Positions 1 through 7,032 of a DNA stretch of 9,488 nucleotides are shown here, piece by piece. Both the position numbers and the translations under genes were made by a program. The stretch lies in the NCBI GenBank assembly GCA_020631295.1, contig JAHDHN010000053.1, positions 1 to 9,488 on the forward strand. The letters are read 5' to 3'. The notes below the pieces were generated by a model. That model saw nothing but the letters and a program-made list of their open reading frames with translations, was not told where the DNA came from and did not search any database. Every line of letters starts with the position of its first letter. Position 1 is the stretch's first letter. The DNA comes from Rickettsiales bacterium (GTDB lineage: Bacteria > Pseudomonadota > Alphaproteobacteria > Rickettsiales > UBA8987).

Positions 1-1
1 T

Positions 2-1903
2 TTAAAGCCCAGCCTCATAGTCTTCTTTGAGCCAGACATGGCGGGTTTTGTTGCTGGCGGTGCGCGGAATGGCATTGATTTGTACCACATCGTGCAATTT
101 GGCCAGCTGCGGGCTGTGGGCCTTAATCGCGCGGGTGCAGGCACGTTTCATTTCAGGCACATAATTATCATTGCATACCACAAAGGCGACCACCAAATCT
201 TCACCGCCTTCTTTAGGGCGTGCGGCAATCACCGCCACATCTTCCAGGCCTTCGATATTGGCAGATTTTATATAATGCTCCAGCTCTGTGGAGCTGGTTT
301 TGATGCCGTTGATATTCATGCCATTATCCGCCCGGCCGTGGGAGCGATACAGGCCTGTTGCGGCATCAAACAAAATCACATCACCATGTTCGCGCAACAC
401 ATCGCCCGCTGCATTGCTGGCATTCTGCGCAAAATATTTTTCTTCATGGTCATAATTCAGCAAGGCAGAGCTTAGGCCCATAGGCGGGCAGCGACCCTCA
501 CGGTTAGAGAGCACAATGCTCACCTCATGCTTGGCAAAATGTGCACCGTCTTCTGCGGCAATATGCAATTCTGTGCCCAAGGTAGGCGTGTTGAATGCAG
601 CGGCCTCTAATGGCTTGAGCTCACTGGCAGTCAAGTAACCGCCGGAAATTTCTGTGCCGCCCATATATTCAATAACCGGGCGTGGCTTAAGCCCGCACAA
701 ACCCATCATATAACCATACGTTACCGGATGTGACGGCGCACCGGTGGAGGTAAAGCGCTCTATCTTCGACCAATCAAATGCTTCCATGGCCTTGGTTTTC
801 ATCCAGCTTTCTGGCAAGGCTGGCACCACACCCAGCGTGGTTATGCCTGCTTCTTCAATAAAACGGCCAAAGCCCTTGCTGTTGGGTCGCCCATCATAGA
901 GCGCTAATGTTGCGCCGTTCAAGAAGGCAGCGGCCACATTGAAGCTGCCCATCATCCAGCCAAAATTGGTAGGCCAGCACAGCACCTGGCCAGGCTGCAG
1001 ATTATGGTGAAAATGCCCATCAATGCCGGATTTTAGGAAAGAGGCATGGTCCCACATAATGCCCTTTGGGGCTTTGGGTGCTTCGCCCTCTTTGGTTTTG
1101 GATGAGCTGGTGGAAGAAGAAAAAATAATGGTAAGCGGCGTGTTGCTCTGTTGCATGGGCGGCGTGAGAGGTGTGTCCTCCACATGTGCCAGCGCCTCAT
1201 GCAGCCACATATCTGCATCGCGCTCCAGTTGCACCTCTGCCTCCTGTCGCGTGCTCACAATGGCAGGCGGGCAGTGGGCGGCTTGAATCACTTCTACATA
1301 AAGCGGGTGCTTGCGCGCGCCACCTGTTACATCGGCTGTGAGTATCAGCTTAGCAGGGCGTGGCAGCTGTGCCAGGCGCACGCCAATATCTTCTGCCTTA
1401 AAACTATCAGCCAAGCACACCACAATGCCGCCGGCCAGCAAAATACCCAGATAGCACGCCACGGCTTCCACATCCATCGGCATGTCTAGCGCCACATAAT
1501 CACCCTCTTGCACATCACGCGCTTGCAGCATGCGCGCAATGCGGCTGGCCTTGCTGTAAAGCGCATCATAGCTCACATGCGTGGGCGTATCCTCCGATTC
1601 ATGCTGATAAATCAGTGCAGTGGCATCACCATGCTTAAGCATGCTTTGCAGCACATGCAGGCGTTGATTGGGAAACCAAACAGGCGCCTTTACATTGCTT
1701 GCATCCACCACCGTTTTGGCAGTGGGTGCATAATCCACATTTTCAAATGCAATCTGCAGGCGGTTGATGCTATCTGCCCAGAATGCACGGCTTTCGGTGA
1801 TAGAAAAGTGATATAACGCATCAAAATCAGGCAGGTTTTTGTCAGCCATATAGGCGGTGGCATTATGCTGCTGGGTAATAGCATCTGATGGGTGATATTG
1901 CAT
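2..1903 (-). CDS. AMP-forming acyl-CoA synthetase, plant AAE17/18-like
   Basis: A complete 633-aa member of the adenylate-forming (ANL) family, expected to activate a carboxylic acid with ATP and join it to CoA; the substrate cannot be told. An acetyl-CoA-synthetase-type N-terminal segment lies around residues 30-60 (YHFSITESRAFW). The ATP P-loop spans about 261-282 (FSSSTS, then PKGIMW). EYMGGTEISGGYL is at 412-424, the hinge region RSHGRADNGMNINGIKTSS at 520-538, and the catalytic lysine is K619 in PRTASNK. The GGTEISGGYL, LLNYDHEEKYF and HGRAD..GIKTSS blocks match the plant peroxisomal AAE17/18 group and its bacterial relatives better than classical Acs. The P-loop carries an extra Lys/Glu/Pro-rich stretch of about 10 residues, which is odd. 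The start is the first ATG; its ribosome binding site (AGACGG) is weak. It is the last visible gene of the metC-led cluster, 33 bp after the small ORF. Family assignment is firm, substrate unknown. Confidence 0.9.
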   Translation of the reverse strand: MQYHPSDAITQQHNATAYMADKNLPDFDALYHFSITESRAFWADSINRLQIAFENVDYAPTAKTVVDASNVKAPVWFPNQRLHVLQSMLKHGDATALIYQHESEDTPTHVSYDALYSKASRIARMLQARDVQEGDYVALDMPMDVEAVACYLGILLAGGIVVCLADSFKAEDIGVRLAQLPRPAKLILTADVTGGARKHPLYVEVIQAAHCPPAIVSTRQEAEVQLERDADMWLHEALAHVEDTPLTPPMQQSNTPLTIIFSSSTSSSKTKEGEAPKAPKGIMWDHASFLKSGIDGHFHHNLQPGQVLCWPTNFGWMMGSFNVAAAFLNGATLALYDGRPNSKGFGRFIEEAGITTLGVVPALPESWMKTKAMEAFDWSKIERFTSTGAPSHPVTYGYMMGLCGLKPRPVIEYMGGTEISGGYLTASELKPLEAAAFNTPTLGTELHIAAEDGAHFAKHEVSIVLSNREGRCPPMGLSSALLNYDHEEKYFAQNASNAAGDVLREHGDVILFDAATGLYRSHGRADNGMNINGIKTSSTELEHYIKSANIEGLEDVAVIAARPKEGGEDLVVAFVVCNDNYVPEMKRACTRAIKAHSPQLAKLHDVVQINAIPRTASNKTRHVWLKEDYEAGL

Positions 1904-1936
1904 ATATCCGTCTTTACGCCAGACATAACAAAAGCG

Positions 1937-2098
1937 CTAGGCAAAATCCTTCGGGATGTAGATGCCGAGTAGCTTGGAGATTTCCATGTCGCTTAAGCCT
2001 TGCTTGCGCATATGCTCTATAATCGGTTTGCGAATTTCCAGCGCGAATTTTTTATCTAGCCGCTCATTCACCAACAAATCTTGATAAAGCTCTTCCAT
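1937..2098 (-). CDS. small HTH-like protein, 53 aa
   Basis: A short ORF from ATG to TAG coding MEELYQDLLV...KDFA. I do not recognise a named family. The middle part, residues 26-45 (IIEHMRKQGLSDMEISKLLG), reads like a helix-turn-helix (helix, turn with Gly-Leu-Ser, then a second helix with IxKLLGI), so DNA binding is possible. Its base composition is close to the host genes and clearly less AT-rich than the gene upstream. It begins three bases after the stop of the 297-aa ORF and in the same frame (TAA, CCT, ATG). An AAGG lies 13 nt before the start, so translation probably depends on coupling. The acyl-CoA synthetase follows 33 bp later, which fits a shared transcript. It could also be the tail of a once larger gene. 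Reality as a gene is likely but unproven. Confidence 0.6.
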   Translation of the reverse strand: MEELYQDLLVNERLDKKFALEIRKPIIEHMRKQGLSDMEISKLLGIYIPKDFA

Positions 2099-2101
2099 AG
2101 G

Positions 2102-2109
2102 TTAGCCAA
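2102..2109. repeat. octamer at the 3' end of the AT-rich gene
   Basis: TTAGCCAA on the plus strand matches 7 of 8 bases with TTAACCAA at 2988-2995. On the coding strand each octamer contains a stop codon: that of the 297-aa gene here, that of metC at the other copy. The pair brackets the AT-rich gene exactly and may be a degenerate target duplication. Confidence 0.3.
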
Positions 2110-2995
2110 TGCCTTGTTCTGGTGAAGTCCCCGTATTTATTCTTTGGGGTTTGTTTAGATTGCGTTCTATAACAGCATTTAATAGCTCCCTTTGAACATC
2201 GGAGTCTATAGTTAATGTATGACGTTCCACTATCAAATGGCCTCTAGTATTTTTTAAATTCATAACTTCTTCTGCTAATGTAATAGTTGGGTCCATTACT
2301 CCTTTTACATAGTAAAACATTAACTTTGCTTCTTTGGATGGGCTTTCTGTAAAAATATGATGTTTATATATATCCATTTTTATTTTCTGAATATCGATAA
2401 GTGAACCTTGTTTCTCAGATTCTAAGGTTTCAAAATATTTAATAGAGGGAGTGTAAATTTGTTCATTCCAGGTTTCATCATTAGGTAAAAAAGCGCATCT
2501 TCCCCACACAAATCTGCCCTGTTGAGCAGCTTCAAGTATATATTTTACAGGTGATGGATTAATAAGCTTAATAGCATTTGTTGCATTATCTATAATTCGA
2601 GAGGCAGCCCCCTTTTTCTGAGGAATGTAAGCACTTTTATGCAAATAAATTTGATCTATAAGTAAAGCATGTTCTTCAGGAAAATAAAAGAGACGCGCAA
2701 TACTTTTATTAACATCGTGGATACTTTTTATTCCATCTTCATAAATGGTCATTTCAAGAAAAGGTAAACTAAAACGATACTCTTGTGATATCATAGATAG
2801 CTTACTATTTTTTCCTATTCCGTAACGAAATTGTATATCATCGATATTTTCAAACCCTGTTTCAAATTCAGTAATTATATCACTTGGTTTTATAGAGGAT
2901 CCTACCTCTTGTCTTAAAAGTCTACAAAATGTATTGTAAACACGTTCATTTTTAGGGTGTATAGTCTCCCCTTTGAAAAACTTTTGCTTAACCAA
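2102..2995 (-). CDS. AT-rich orphan protein, possible GNAT-like fold
   Basis: A 297-aa protein that I do not recognise from any named family. No signal peptide or membrane segment is visible, so it is probably cytosolic. The region of about residues 105-170 has hallmarks of the GNAT acyltransferase fold: a hydrophobic strand (ALLIDQIYL), then a basic Gly-containing turn (PQKKGAASRII) like the acyl-CoA pyrophosphate loop, then a GRFVWGRCAF strand resembling the G-(Y/F)-x-W-x-R-x-G-F motif of some GNAT-like proteins. This is inference. The start is TTG; GGAGAAAGG lies 11 nt upstream inside the metC tail, and the start overlaps the metC stop by 8 nt. The next in-frame Met comes only near residue 69. 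GC is about one third in hand-counted rows, against roughly 50-65% in neighbouring genes, so it is probably acquired. Octamers TTAGCCAA and TTAACCAA flank it. Coding status is well supported by length; function is open. Confidence 0.7.
   Translation of the reverse strand: MVKQKFFKGETIHPKNERVYNTFCRLLRQEVGSSIKPSDIITEFETGFENIDDIQFRYGIGKNSKLSMISQEYRFSLPFLEMTIYEDGIKSIHDVNKSIARLFYFPEEHALLIDQIYLHKSAYIPQKKGAASRIIDNATNAIKLINPSPVKYILEAAQQGRFVWGRCAFLPNDETWNEQIYTPSIKYFETLESEKQGSLIDIQKIKMDIYKHHIFTESPSKEAKLMFYYVKGVMDPTITLAEEVMNLKNTRGHLIVERHTLTIDSDVQRELLNAVIERNLNKPQRINTGTSPEQGIG
2988..2995. repeat. octamer at the 5' end of the AT-rich gene
   Basis: TTAACCAA on the plus strand, partner of TTAGCCAA at 2102-2109. 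It carries both the metC stop (TAA) and the TTG start of the 297-aa gene. Such a short match can arise by chance. Confidence 0.3.
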
Positions 2996-4184
2996 AACAG
3001 CCCATGCCTTTCTCCAGGTCGGTAATCAGGTCGTCTGGGTTTTCTAGGCCGATATAGAAGCGCACGGCATGGCCTTTATGCGCCCAGCTAGTGGCGGTGC
3101 GGATGCTGCGTGGGTCAAAATCCAGCACCAGGCTTTCATATCCACCCCAAGAGGCACCAATGCCAAAAAGCTGTAAGCTATTAATGAACGCATGCACCTG
3201 CTCTTTGCTGATATGCTCTTTCAGCACCACACTGAACAAGCTGCCAGTGCCGCTGAAATATTTTTGATAGAGATCATGCTGCGGAAAATCCGGATCTGCA
3301 GGGAAAAGCAGCGTGTCCACATGCTCGCTTGCCTTCATAAACGCAGCCACTTTTTCTACATTTTGTTGCAATGCATGCATGCGGGCAGCAAGGGAGCGCG
3401 CACCGCGCAACACCAGCCAGCAATCATGCGGGCTGGTCGCCAGGCCGCTATATTGGTAATAGTTCAGCAGCTTTTTATTAATGTTAGCATCCTTGCTCAA
3501 AATAGCGCCCATCAACACATCCGAATGGCCACCAATATATTTGGTCAGCGCTTGAATGCAGATATCAATGCCATGCTCCAGCGGGTTGAAAAATAGCGGC
3601 GAAGCCCAGCTATTATCAAACGCGGTGAGGATGCCATGCTGCTTGGCGAGTTTCACCAGCGGGTCAATATCTTGCAGTTCGAAGGTGAGCGAGCTGGGAG
3701 ATTCCAAAAACAGCAGCTTGGTGTTAGGCTGAATCAGTGCTTCTAGCGCATCAGCTGCAATCGCCGGATCATAATAGCTCACCTCCACACCCATTTTCTT
3801 CAGCACTTTGGTGCAAAAGCGGCGATTGGGGCCGTAAGCACCGTCGGTCAATAGCACATGGTCGCCGGAGTCTAGTAGCGCATAATAGGTAGTGGTAATG
3901 GCGCTTAGGCCAGAGGGCACAAGCACGCATTGGCTGGCATGTTCCAGTTCGCATAAGAGCTGCTGCAGGGCGAATGTGGTGCTGGTGCCGGCAATGCCAT
4001 AGCCAAAATCAGATGCCGAAGATTTGTCCATCTCCGGGTAATAGGCACGGCCACGCTCTGCAGCGTGGTAGTCCTCAATGGTAGGGAACAGCACGGTAGA
4101 GGTCTGCACCAAGGGCGGGTTCACTGCACCTTCTGCATTTTCGCTGTTGCGGCCTTTTTGTGTAATAAGGGTTTCTTTTTTCAT
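2988..4184 (-). CDS. metC: cystathionine beta-lyase
   Basis: A PLP enzyme of the Cys/Met metabolism family that cleaves cystathionine to homocysteine, pyruvate and ammonia in the cytosol, the penultimate step of methionine synthesis. From the chosen start it is 398 aa, the usual length. The PLP lysine is K215 in ALTKYIGGHSDVLMGAI. PSGLSAITTTYYALLDSGDH (90-109), DGAYGPNRRF (114-123) and AFDNSWASPLFFNPLEHGID (188-207) are typical of the family, and LFGIGASWGGYESLV plus RFYIGLENPDDLITDLE near the C-terminus favour MetC over gamma-synthase relatives. I start at 4184 (MKKETLITQKG). The longer frame from 4247 would add 21 hydrophobic residues that are not part of the family and would run into ahcY on the other strand. 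No clear ribosome binding site precedes 4184. The gene leads the minus-strand cluster and is divergent from ahcY, which also yields homocysteine. Confidence 0.92.
   Translation of the reverse strand: MKKETLITQKGRNSENAEGAVNPPLVQTSTVLFPTIEDYHAAERGRAYYPEMDKSSASDFGYGIAGTSTTFALQQLLCELEHASQCVLVPSGLSAITTTYYALLDSGDHVLLTDGAYGPNRRFCTKVLKKMGVEVSYYDPAIAADALEALIQPNTKLLFLESPSSLTFELQDIDPLVKLAKQHGILTAFDNSWASPLFFNPLEHGIDICIQALTKYIGGHSDVLMGAILSKDANINKKLLNYYQYSGLATSPHDCWLVLRGARSLAARMHALQQNVEKVAAFMKASEHVDTLLFPADPDFPQHDLYQKYFSGTGSLFSVVLKEHISKEQVHAFINSLQLFGIGASWGGYESLVLDFDPRSIRTATSWAHKGHAVRFYIGLENPDDLITDLEKGMGCFG
3007..3015 (-). promoter_or_regulatory. ribosome binding site supporting the TTG start at 2995
   Basis: GGAGAAAGG on the minus strand lies within the last codons of metC, 11 nt before the TTG. 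No ATG or GTG start lies between the previous in-frame stop and this TTG, so the site decides the start. It implies translational coupling of the AT-rich gene to metC. Confidence 0.5.
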
Positions 4185-4231
4185 AGTGATAACGTAGTGG
4201 ATTTCGCAAATGATGTAAAGGATACTGATCA
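4185..4231. promoter_or_regulatory. 47-bp divergent control region of metC and ahcY
   Basis: This short gap must hold the 5' leader of both genes, so promoter elements probably extend into the coding sequences. Two TAGTG motifs occur 11 bp apart (4184-4188 and 4195-4199), about one helical turn, which could be an operator. The ahcY ribosome binding site AAAGGA is at 4217-4222. The gap is too short for a SAM or SAH riboswitch. Confidence 0.4.
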
Positions 4232-5542
4232 ATGACGCAAACGGCACCTACACTTGCAACAACAGACTATAAAGTAGCAGATATTACCCTGGCGGAAGCG
4301 GGCCGTAAGGCAATCTCGCTAGCAGAAAGCGAAATGCCAGGTCTGATGGCGATTCGTGAGGAATATGGCGCATCACAGCCGCTAAAAGGCGCGAATATTA
4401 TTGGCTGCCTGCATATGACTATTGAAACGGCCGTGTTGATTGAAACGCTCACCGCATTAGGGGCCAAGGTGCGCTGGAGCAGCTGCAATATTTTTTCCAC
4501 GCAAGACCATGCCGCTGCGGCCATTGCCGCAACGGGCGTGCCTGTGTTTGCCTGGAAGGGTGAGACGGAAGAGGAATATCAGTGGTGCATTCGCCAAACC
4601 ATTGAAGCAGAAGGCTGGGAGCCGAACATGCTGCTGGATGATGGCGGTGATTTAACCGCGATGATGCATGCAGATTACCCGGCACTGTTGGGAAAAGTGC
4701 GTGGTGTATCGGAAGAGACTACCACAGGCGTGCTGCGCTTGCAGCAAATGGCCGAGCGTGGAGAGCTGAAGCTACCGGCGATTAATGTGAATGACTCGGT
4801 GACCAAGTCAAAATTTGATAATCTTTATGGCTGCCGCGAAAGCTTGCTGGATGGCATTAAGCGCGCGACTGATGTGATGATTGCCGGTAAAATTGCCGTG
4901 GTGGCTGGCTATGGTGATGTGGGCAAGGGCAGTGCCGCAGCCTTGCGTGGCCAGGGTGCACATGTGTTGGTGACCGAGATTGACCCCATCAACGCGCTGC
5001 AGGCTTGCATGGAAGGCTATCAGGTGATTACCATGGAAGAAGCGGCGCCCAAGGGTGATATTTTTGTAACCACCACGGGCAATAAAGATATTATCACCAT
5101 GGACCATATGCGCGAAATGAAAGACCGCGCCATTGTATGTAATATCGGTCATTTTGATAATGAAATTGATGTGGAGAGCTTGCAAAATCTGCATTGGCAG
5201 GAAATCAAGCCGCAGGTGGATGAGGTAACTTTCCCAGATGGCAAGCGCATCATTCTGCTGGCGCAAGGCCGCCTGGTGAATTTGGGCTGTGCAACGGGCC
5301 ACCCGGCCTTTGTGATGAGTGCTTCTTTCAGCAATCAGGTGATTGCGCAGATGGAATTATGGCAGAACGCAGAGGATTACGAAAATAAGGTCTATATGCT
5401 GCCAAAGCATTTGGATGAAAAGGTCGCGCGCTTGCATTTAACAAAACTGGGCGCAAAACTGACCGAGCTTAGCCAAGACCAAGCGGACTATATCGGCGTG
5501 CCGGTCGACGGCCCATTCAAACCAGAGCATTATCGGTATTAG
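4232..5542 (+). CDS. ahcY: S-adenosylhomocysteine hydrolase
   Basis: A cytosolic NAD-dependent enzyme that splits S-adenosylhomocysteine into adenosine and homocysteine, clearing the inhibitor left by methyltransferases. The 436-aa length is close to the short, human-like form; the roughly 40-residue insertion seen in many proteobacterial enzymes is absent. Substrate-site residues are in place: H61 (CLHMTIETA), D137 (LLDDGGD), E162 (SEETTTGV), and K192, D196 and N197 in NDSVTKSKFDNLYGCRESL. The Rossmann motif GYGDVGKGS is at 226-234 with acidic TEIDP following. HLDEKVARLHL and the C-terminal KPEHYRY, which reaches the partner NAD site in the tetramer, are intact. The start is fixed by AAAGGA nine nt upstream. 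It is divergent from metC and converges on purB. The identification is certain. Confidence 0.98.
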   Translation: MTQTAPTLATTDYKVADITLAEAGRKAISLAESEMPGLMAIREEYGASQPLKGANIIGCLHMTIETAVLIETLTALGAKVRWSSCNIFSTQDHAAAAIAATGVPVFAWKGETEEEYQWCIRQTIEAEGWEPNMLLDDGGDLTAMMHADYPALLGKVRGVSEETTTGVLRLQQMAERGELKLPAINVNDSVTKSKFDNLYGCRESLLDGIKRATDVMIAGKIAVVAGYGDVGKGSAAALRGQGAHVLVTEIDPINALQACMEGYQVITMEEAAPKGDIFVTTTGNKDIITMDHMREMKDRAIVCNIGHFDNEIDVESLQNLHWQEIKPQVDEVTFPDGKRIILLAQGRLVNLGCATGHPAFVMSASFSNQVIAQMELWQNAEDYENKVYMLPKHLDEKVARLHLTKLGAKLTELSQDQADYIGVPVDGPFKPEHYRY

Positions 5543-5628
5543 AACTTGCGTCATATCACGGCAAGACCTGTGGTATTTAGAGTTAACAATTACTGTAGTA
5601 GAATCATTTAACAATTCATAATTCTGTT

Positions 5629-5649
5629 TCCTGCGACTTGATCGCAGGA
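5629..5649 (-). repeat. hairpin unit 1 (minus orientation)
   Basis: On the minus strand, stem arms TCCTGCGA and TCGCAGGA enclose loop TCAAG: 8 bp, all paired. TTGA abuts the 5' foot. An alternative 6-bp stem, TTGATC with GATCAA, overlaps it and excludes it. Confidence 0.7.
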
Positions 5650-5683
5650 TCAAATGCAGCAGTTATATTGTTGGAGTATTTGA

Positions 5684-5704
5684 CCCTGTGGTCAAGCCAC
5701 AGGG
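5684..5704 (+). repeat. hairpin unit 2 (plus orientation)
   Basis: Stem arms CCCTGTGG and CCACAGGG enclose the same loop TCAAG: 8 bp, all paired. Its alternative stem is TTGACC with GGTCAA (5680-5685 with 5690-5695), the counterpart of that in unit 1. Confidence 0.7.
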
Positions 5705-5739
5705 AACAATATCTATGTATAAATATTAGTGTTTTCAGC

Positions 5740-7032
5740 CTAACCAAACACACGCGCAAAAATGGTATCTACATGCTTGGTGTGGTAGCTCATATCGAAC
5801 AGGGAAGTAAGATGGTCTTTATCTAATGCTGCAGTCACGTCGCTGTCCGCTTTCAGCTCGTCTAAGAACACTTTGCCTTCTTGCCATACTTTCATGGCAT
5901 TTCGCTGTACATATACATACGCATCTTCACGGCTCACACCTGCTTGGGTTAGGGCCAGCAGCACACGTTGGGAAAACACCAGGCCACCCAGCTGGTTTAA
6001 GTTCTTTTCCATATTTTCGGGGTAGACTACCAGATTCTCAATTAACCCTTTCATGCGCACTAAGGCGAAATCCAGCGTTACCGTGGCATCCGGTGCAATC
6101 ATGCGCTCTACCGAGCTGTGGGAGATGTCCCGCTCATGCCATAATGCCACATTTTCTAGGGCAGGCGTTACATAGCCGCGCACAATACGCGCCAGGCCAG
6201 TGAGATTTTCGGACAATACGGGGTTGCGCTTATGCGGCATGGCAGAGCTGCCTTTTTGGCCCTTGGAGAAATATTCCTCGGCCTCCAGCACTTCGGTGCG
6301 CTGGCTGTGGCGAATTTCCACGGCAATATTTTCAATAGAGCCCGCAATCACGCCCAGTGCGGCGAAGAAGGCCGCATGGCGGTCCCGCGGAATCACTTGC
6401 GTGGAAATAGGCTCAATCTCTAAGCCCAGCTTTTTCGCCACATGCGCTTCCACGGCTGGGTCAATATTAGCAAATGTACCCACCGCGCCAGAAATGGCAC
6501 AGGTGGCGATTTCTTTGCGGGCGGCCTTCATGCGCTCTAAATTACGGTCCATTTCCGCATAAAAACGAGCGAATTTCAAGCCAAAGGTCACTGGCTCGGC
6601 GTGAATGCCGTGGCTGCGCCCCATAGCAGGCATGTCTTTAGTCTCATAAGCACGCTTTTTCAGCACTTCCAGCACTGCTTCAATATCCGCAATCAGTAAA
6701 TCTGCCGCTTGCACCAGCTGCACATTTAGGCAGGTGTCTAACACGTCAGAACTGGTCATGCCCTGATGCACGAAACGGGCATTGTCGCCAATCGATTCGG
6801 CCAGATTGGTCAAAAACGCAATTACATCATGCTTGGTGGTTTTTTCAATTTCATCAATAGTATCCGCATCCACGGTGCCTTTTTCCCAAATCTCTTTGGC
6901 GGCCTCTTTTGGGATCACACCCAGATCCGCCAGCGCGTCGCACGCATGGGCCTCAATCTCAAACCAAATGCGGTATTTATTGGCTTGTGTCCAAATATCT
7001 GCCATTTCAGCGCGGGAATAACGTGGTATCAT
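5740..7032 (-). CDS. purB: adenylosuccinate lyase
   Basis: A cytosolic fumarase/aspartase-superfamily enzyme with two roles in purine synthesis: it releases fumarate from SAICAR to give AICAR, and from adenylosuccinate to give AMP. The 430 aa match the short bacterial type (as in Bacillus subtilis). The family signature GSSAMPHKRNP is at 261-271, with the catalytic serine in the mobile loop. Histidines fall at the positions known from B. subtilis: H68 (TTKHDV), H89 (FVHQGMTSSD) and H141 (GRSHGIHAEP). The start MIPRYSRAEM is typical for the family and has AAAAGG seven nt upstream (7040-7045, minus strand). It is transcribed away from the DUF3108 gene and towards ahcY. Nothing is odd about the coding sequence. 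Confidence 0.97.
   Translation of the reverse strand: MIPRYSRAEMADIWTQANKYRIWFEIEAHACDALADLGVIPKEAAKEIWEKGTVDADTIDEIEKTTKHDVIAFLTNLAESIGDNARFVHQGMTSSDVLDTCLNVQLVQAADLLIADIEAVLEVLKKRAYETKDMPAMGRSHGIHAEPVTFGLKFARFYAEMDRNLERMKAARKEIATCAISGAVGTFANIDPAVEAHVAKKLGLEIEPISTQVIPRDRHAAFFAALGVIAGSIENIAVEIRHSQRTEVLEAEEYFSKGQKGSSAMPHKRNPVLSENLTGLARIVRGYVTPALENVALWHERDISHSSVERMIAPDATVTLDFALVRMKGLIENLVVYPENMEKNLNQLGGLVFSQRVLLALTQAGVSREDAYVYVQRNAMKVWQEGKVFLDELKADSDVTAALDKDHLTSLFDMSYHTKHVDTIFARVFG

Larger units (their letters stand above)
5626..5707. repeat. pair of inverted 30-bp hairpin units, REPIN-like
   Basis: The ahcY/purB gap holds two copies of one 30-bp unit in opposite orientation, at 5626-5655 (minus) and 5678-5707 (plus), separated by 22 bp. 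They agree at 24 of 30 positions. The six differences make three base-pair swaps in the 8-bp stem, so both stems stay perfect; loop TCAAG and the flanking ATTTGA are unchanged. The TTGA flanks face inward. This is the layout of a REPIN/BIME (inverted REP hairpins) or of a structured RNA. An outer inverted repeat (ATATTGTT 5665-5672, AACAATAT 5705-5712) encloses the second hairpin. No T-tract follows either hairpin in either direction, so a classical terminator is not supported, though the element lies where a bidirectional one would be expected. The remaining gap bases (5543-5625) show only a direct repeat TTAACAATT at 5583-5591 and 5608-5616. Confidence 0.65.

Noticed and set aside
1023..1816. 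Plus-strand open frames opposite the acyl-CoA synthetase, and similar antisense frames over metC, ahcY and purB
   Set aside because: They are Cys/His-rich shadow frames without recognisable domains or ribosome binding sites, lying fully inside well-identified genes.
1937..2995. A single 352-aa protein by readthrough of the TAA at 2102-2104
   Set aside because: The two parts differ clearly in base composition, and the second has its own ATG. In-frame adjacency has a one in three chance.
4185..4247. Longer metC start at 4247, adding 21 residues
   Set aside because: The added residues are hydrophobic and foreign to the family, and the extension crosses the ahcY start and ribosome binding site on the other strand. 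MKKETLITQKG at 4184 fits MetC.
5583..5616. TTAACAATT direct repeats as a CtrA-type binding site
   Set aside because: The half-site spacing is 25 bp, not the TTAA-N7-TTAA of CtrA, and the site lies between convergent gene ends where no promoter is expected.
5629..5704. Classical Rho-independent terminators between ahcY and purB
   Set aside because: Neither hairpin is followed by a T-run in either direction. A terminator role by another mechanism is not excluded.
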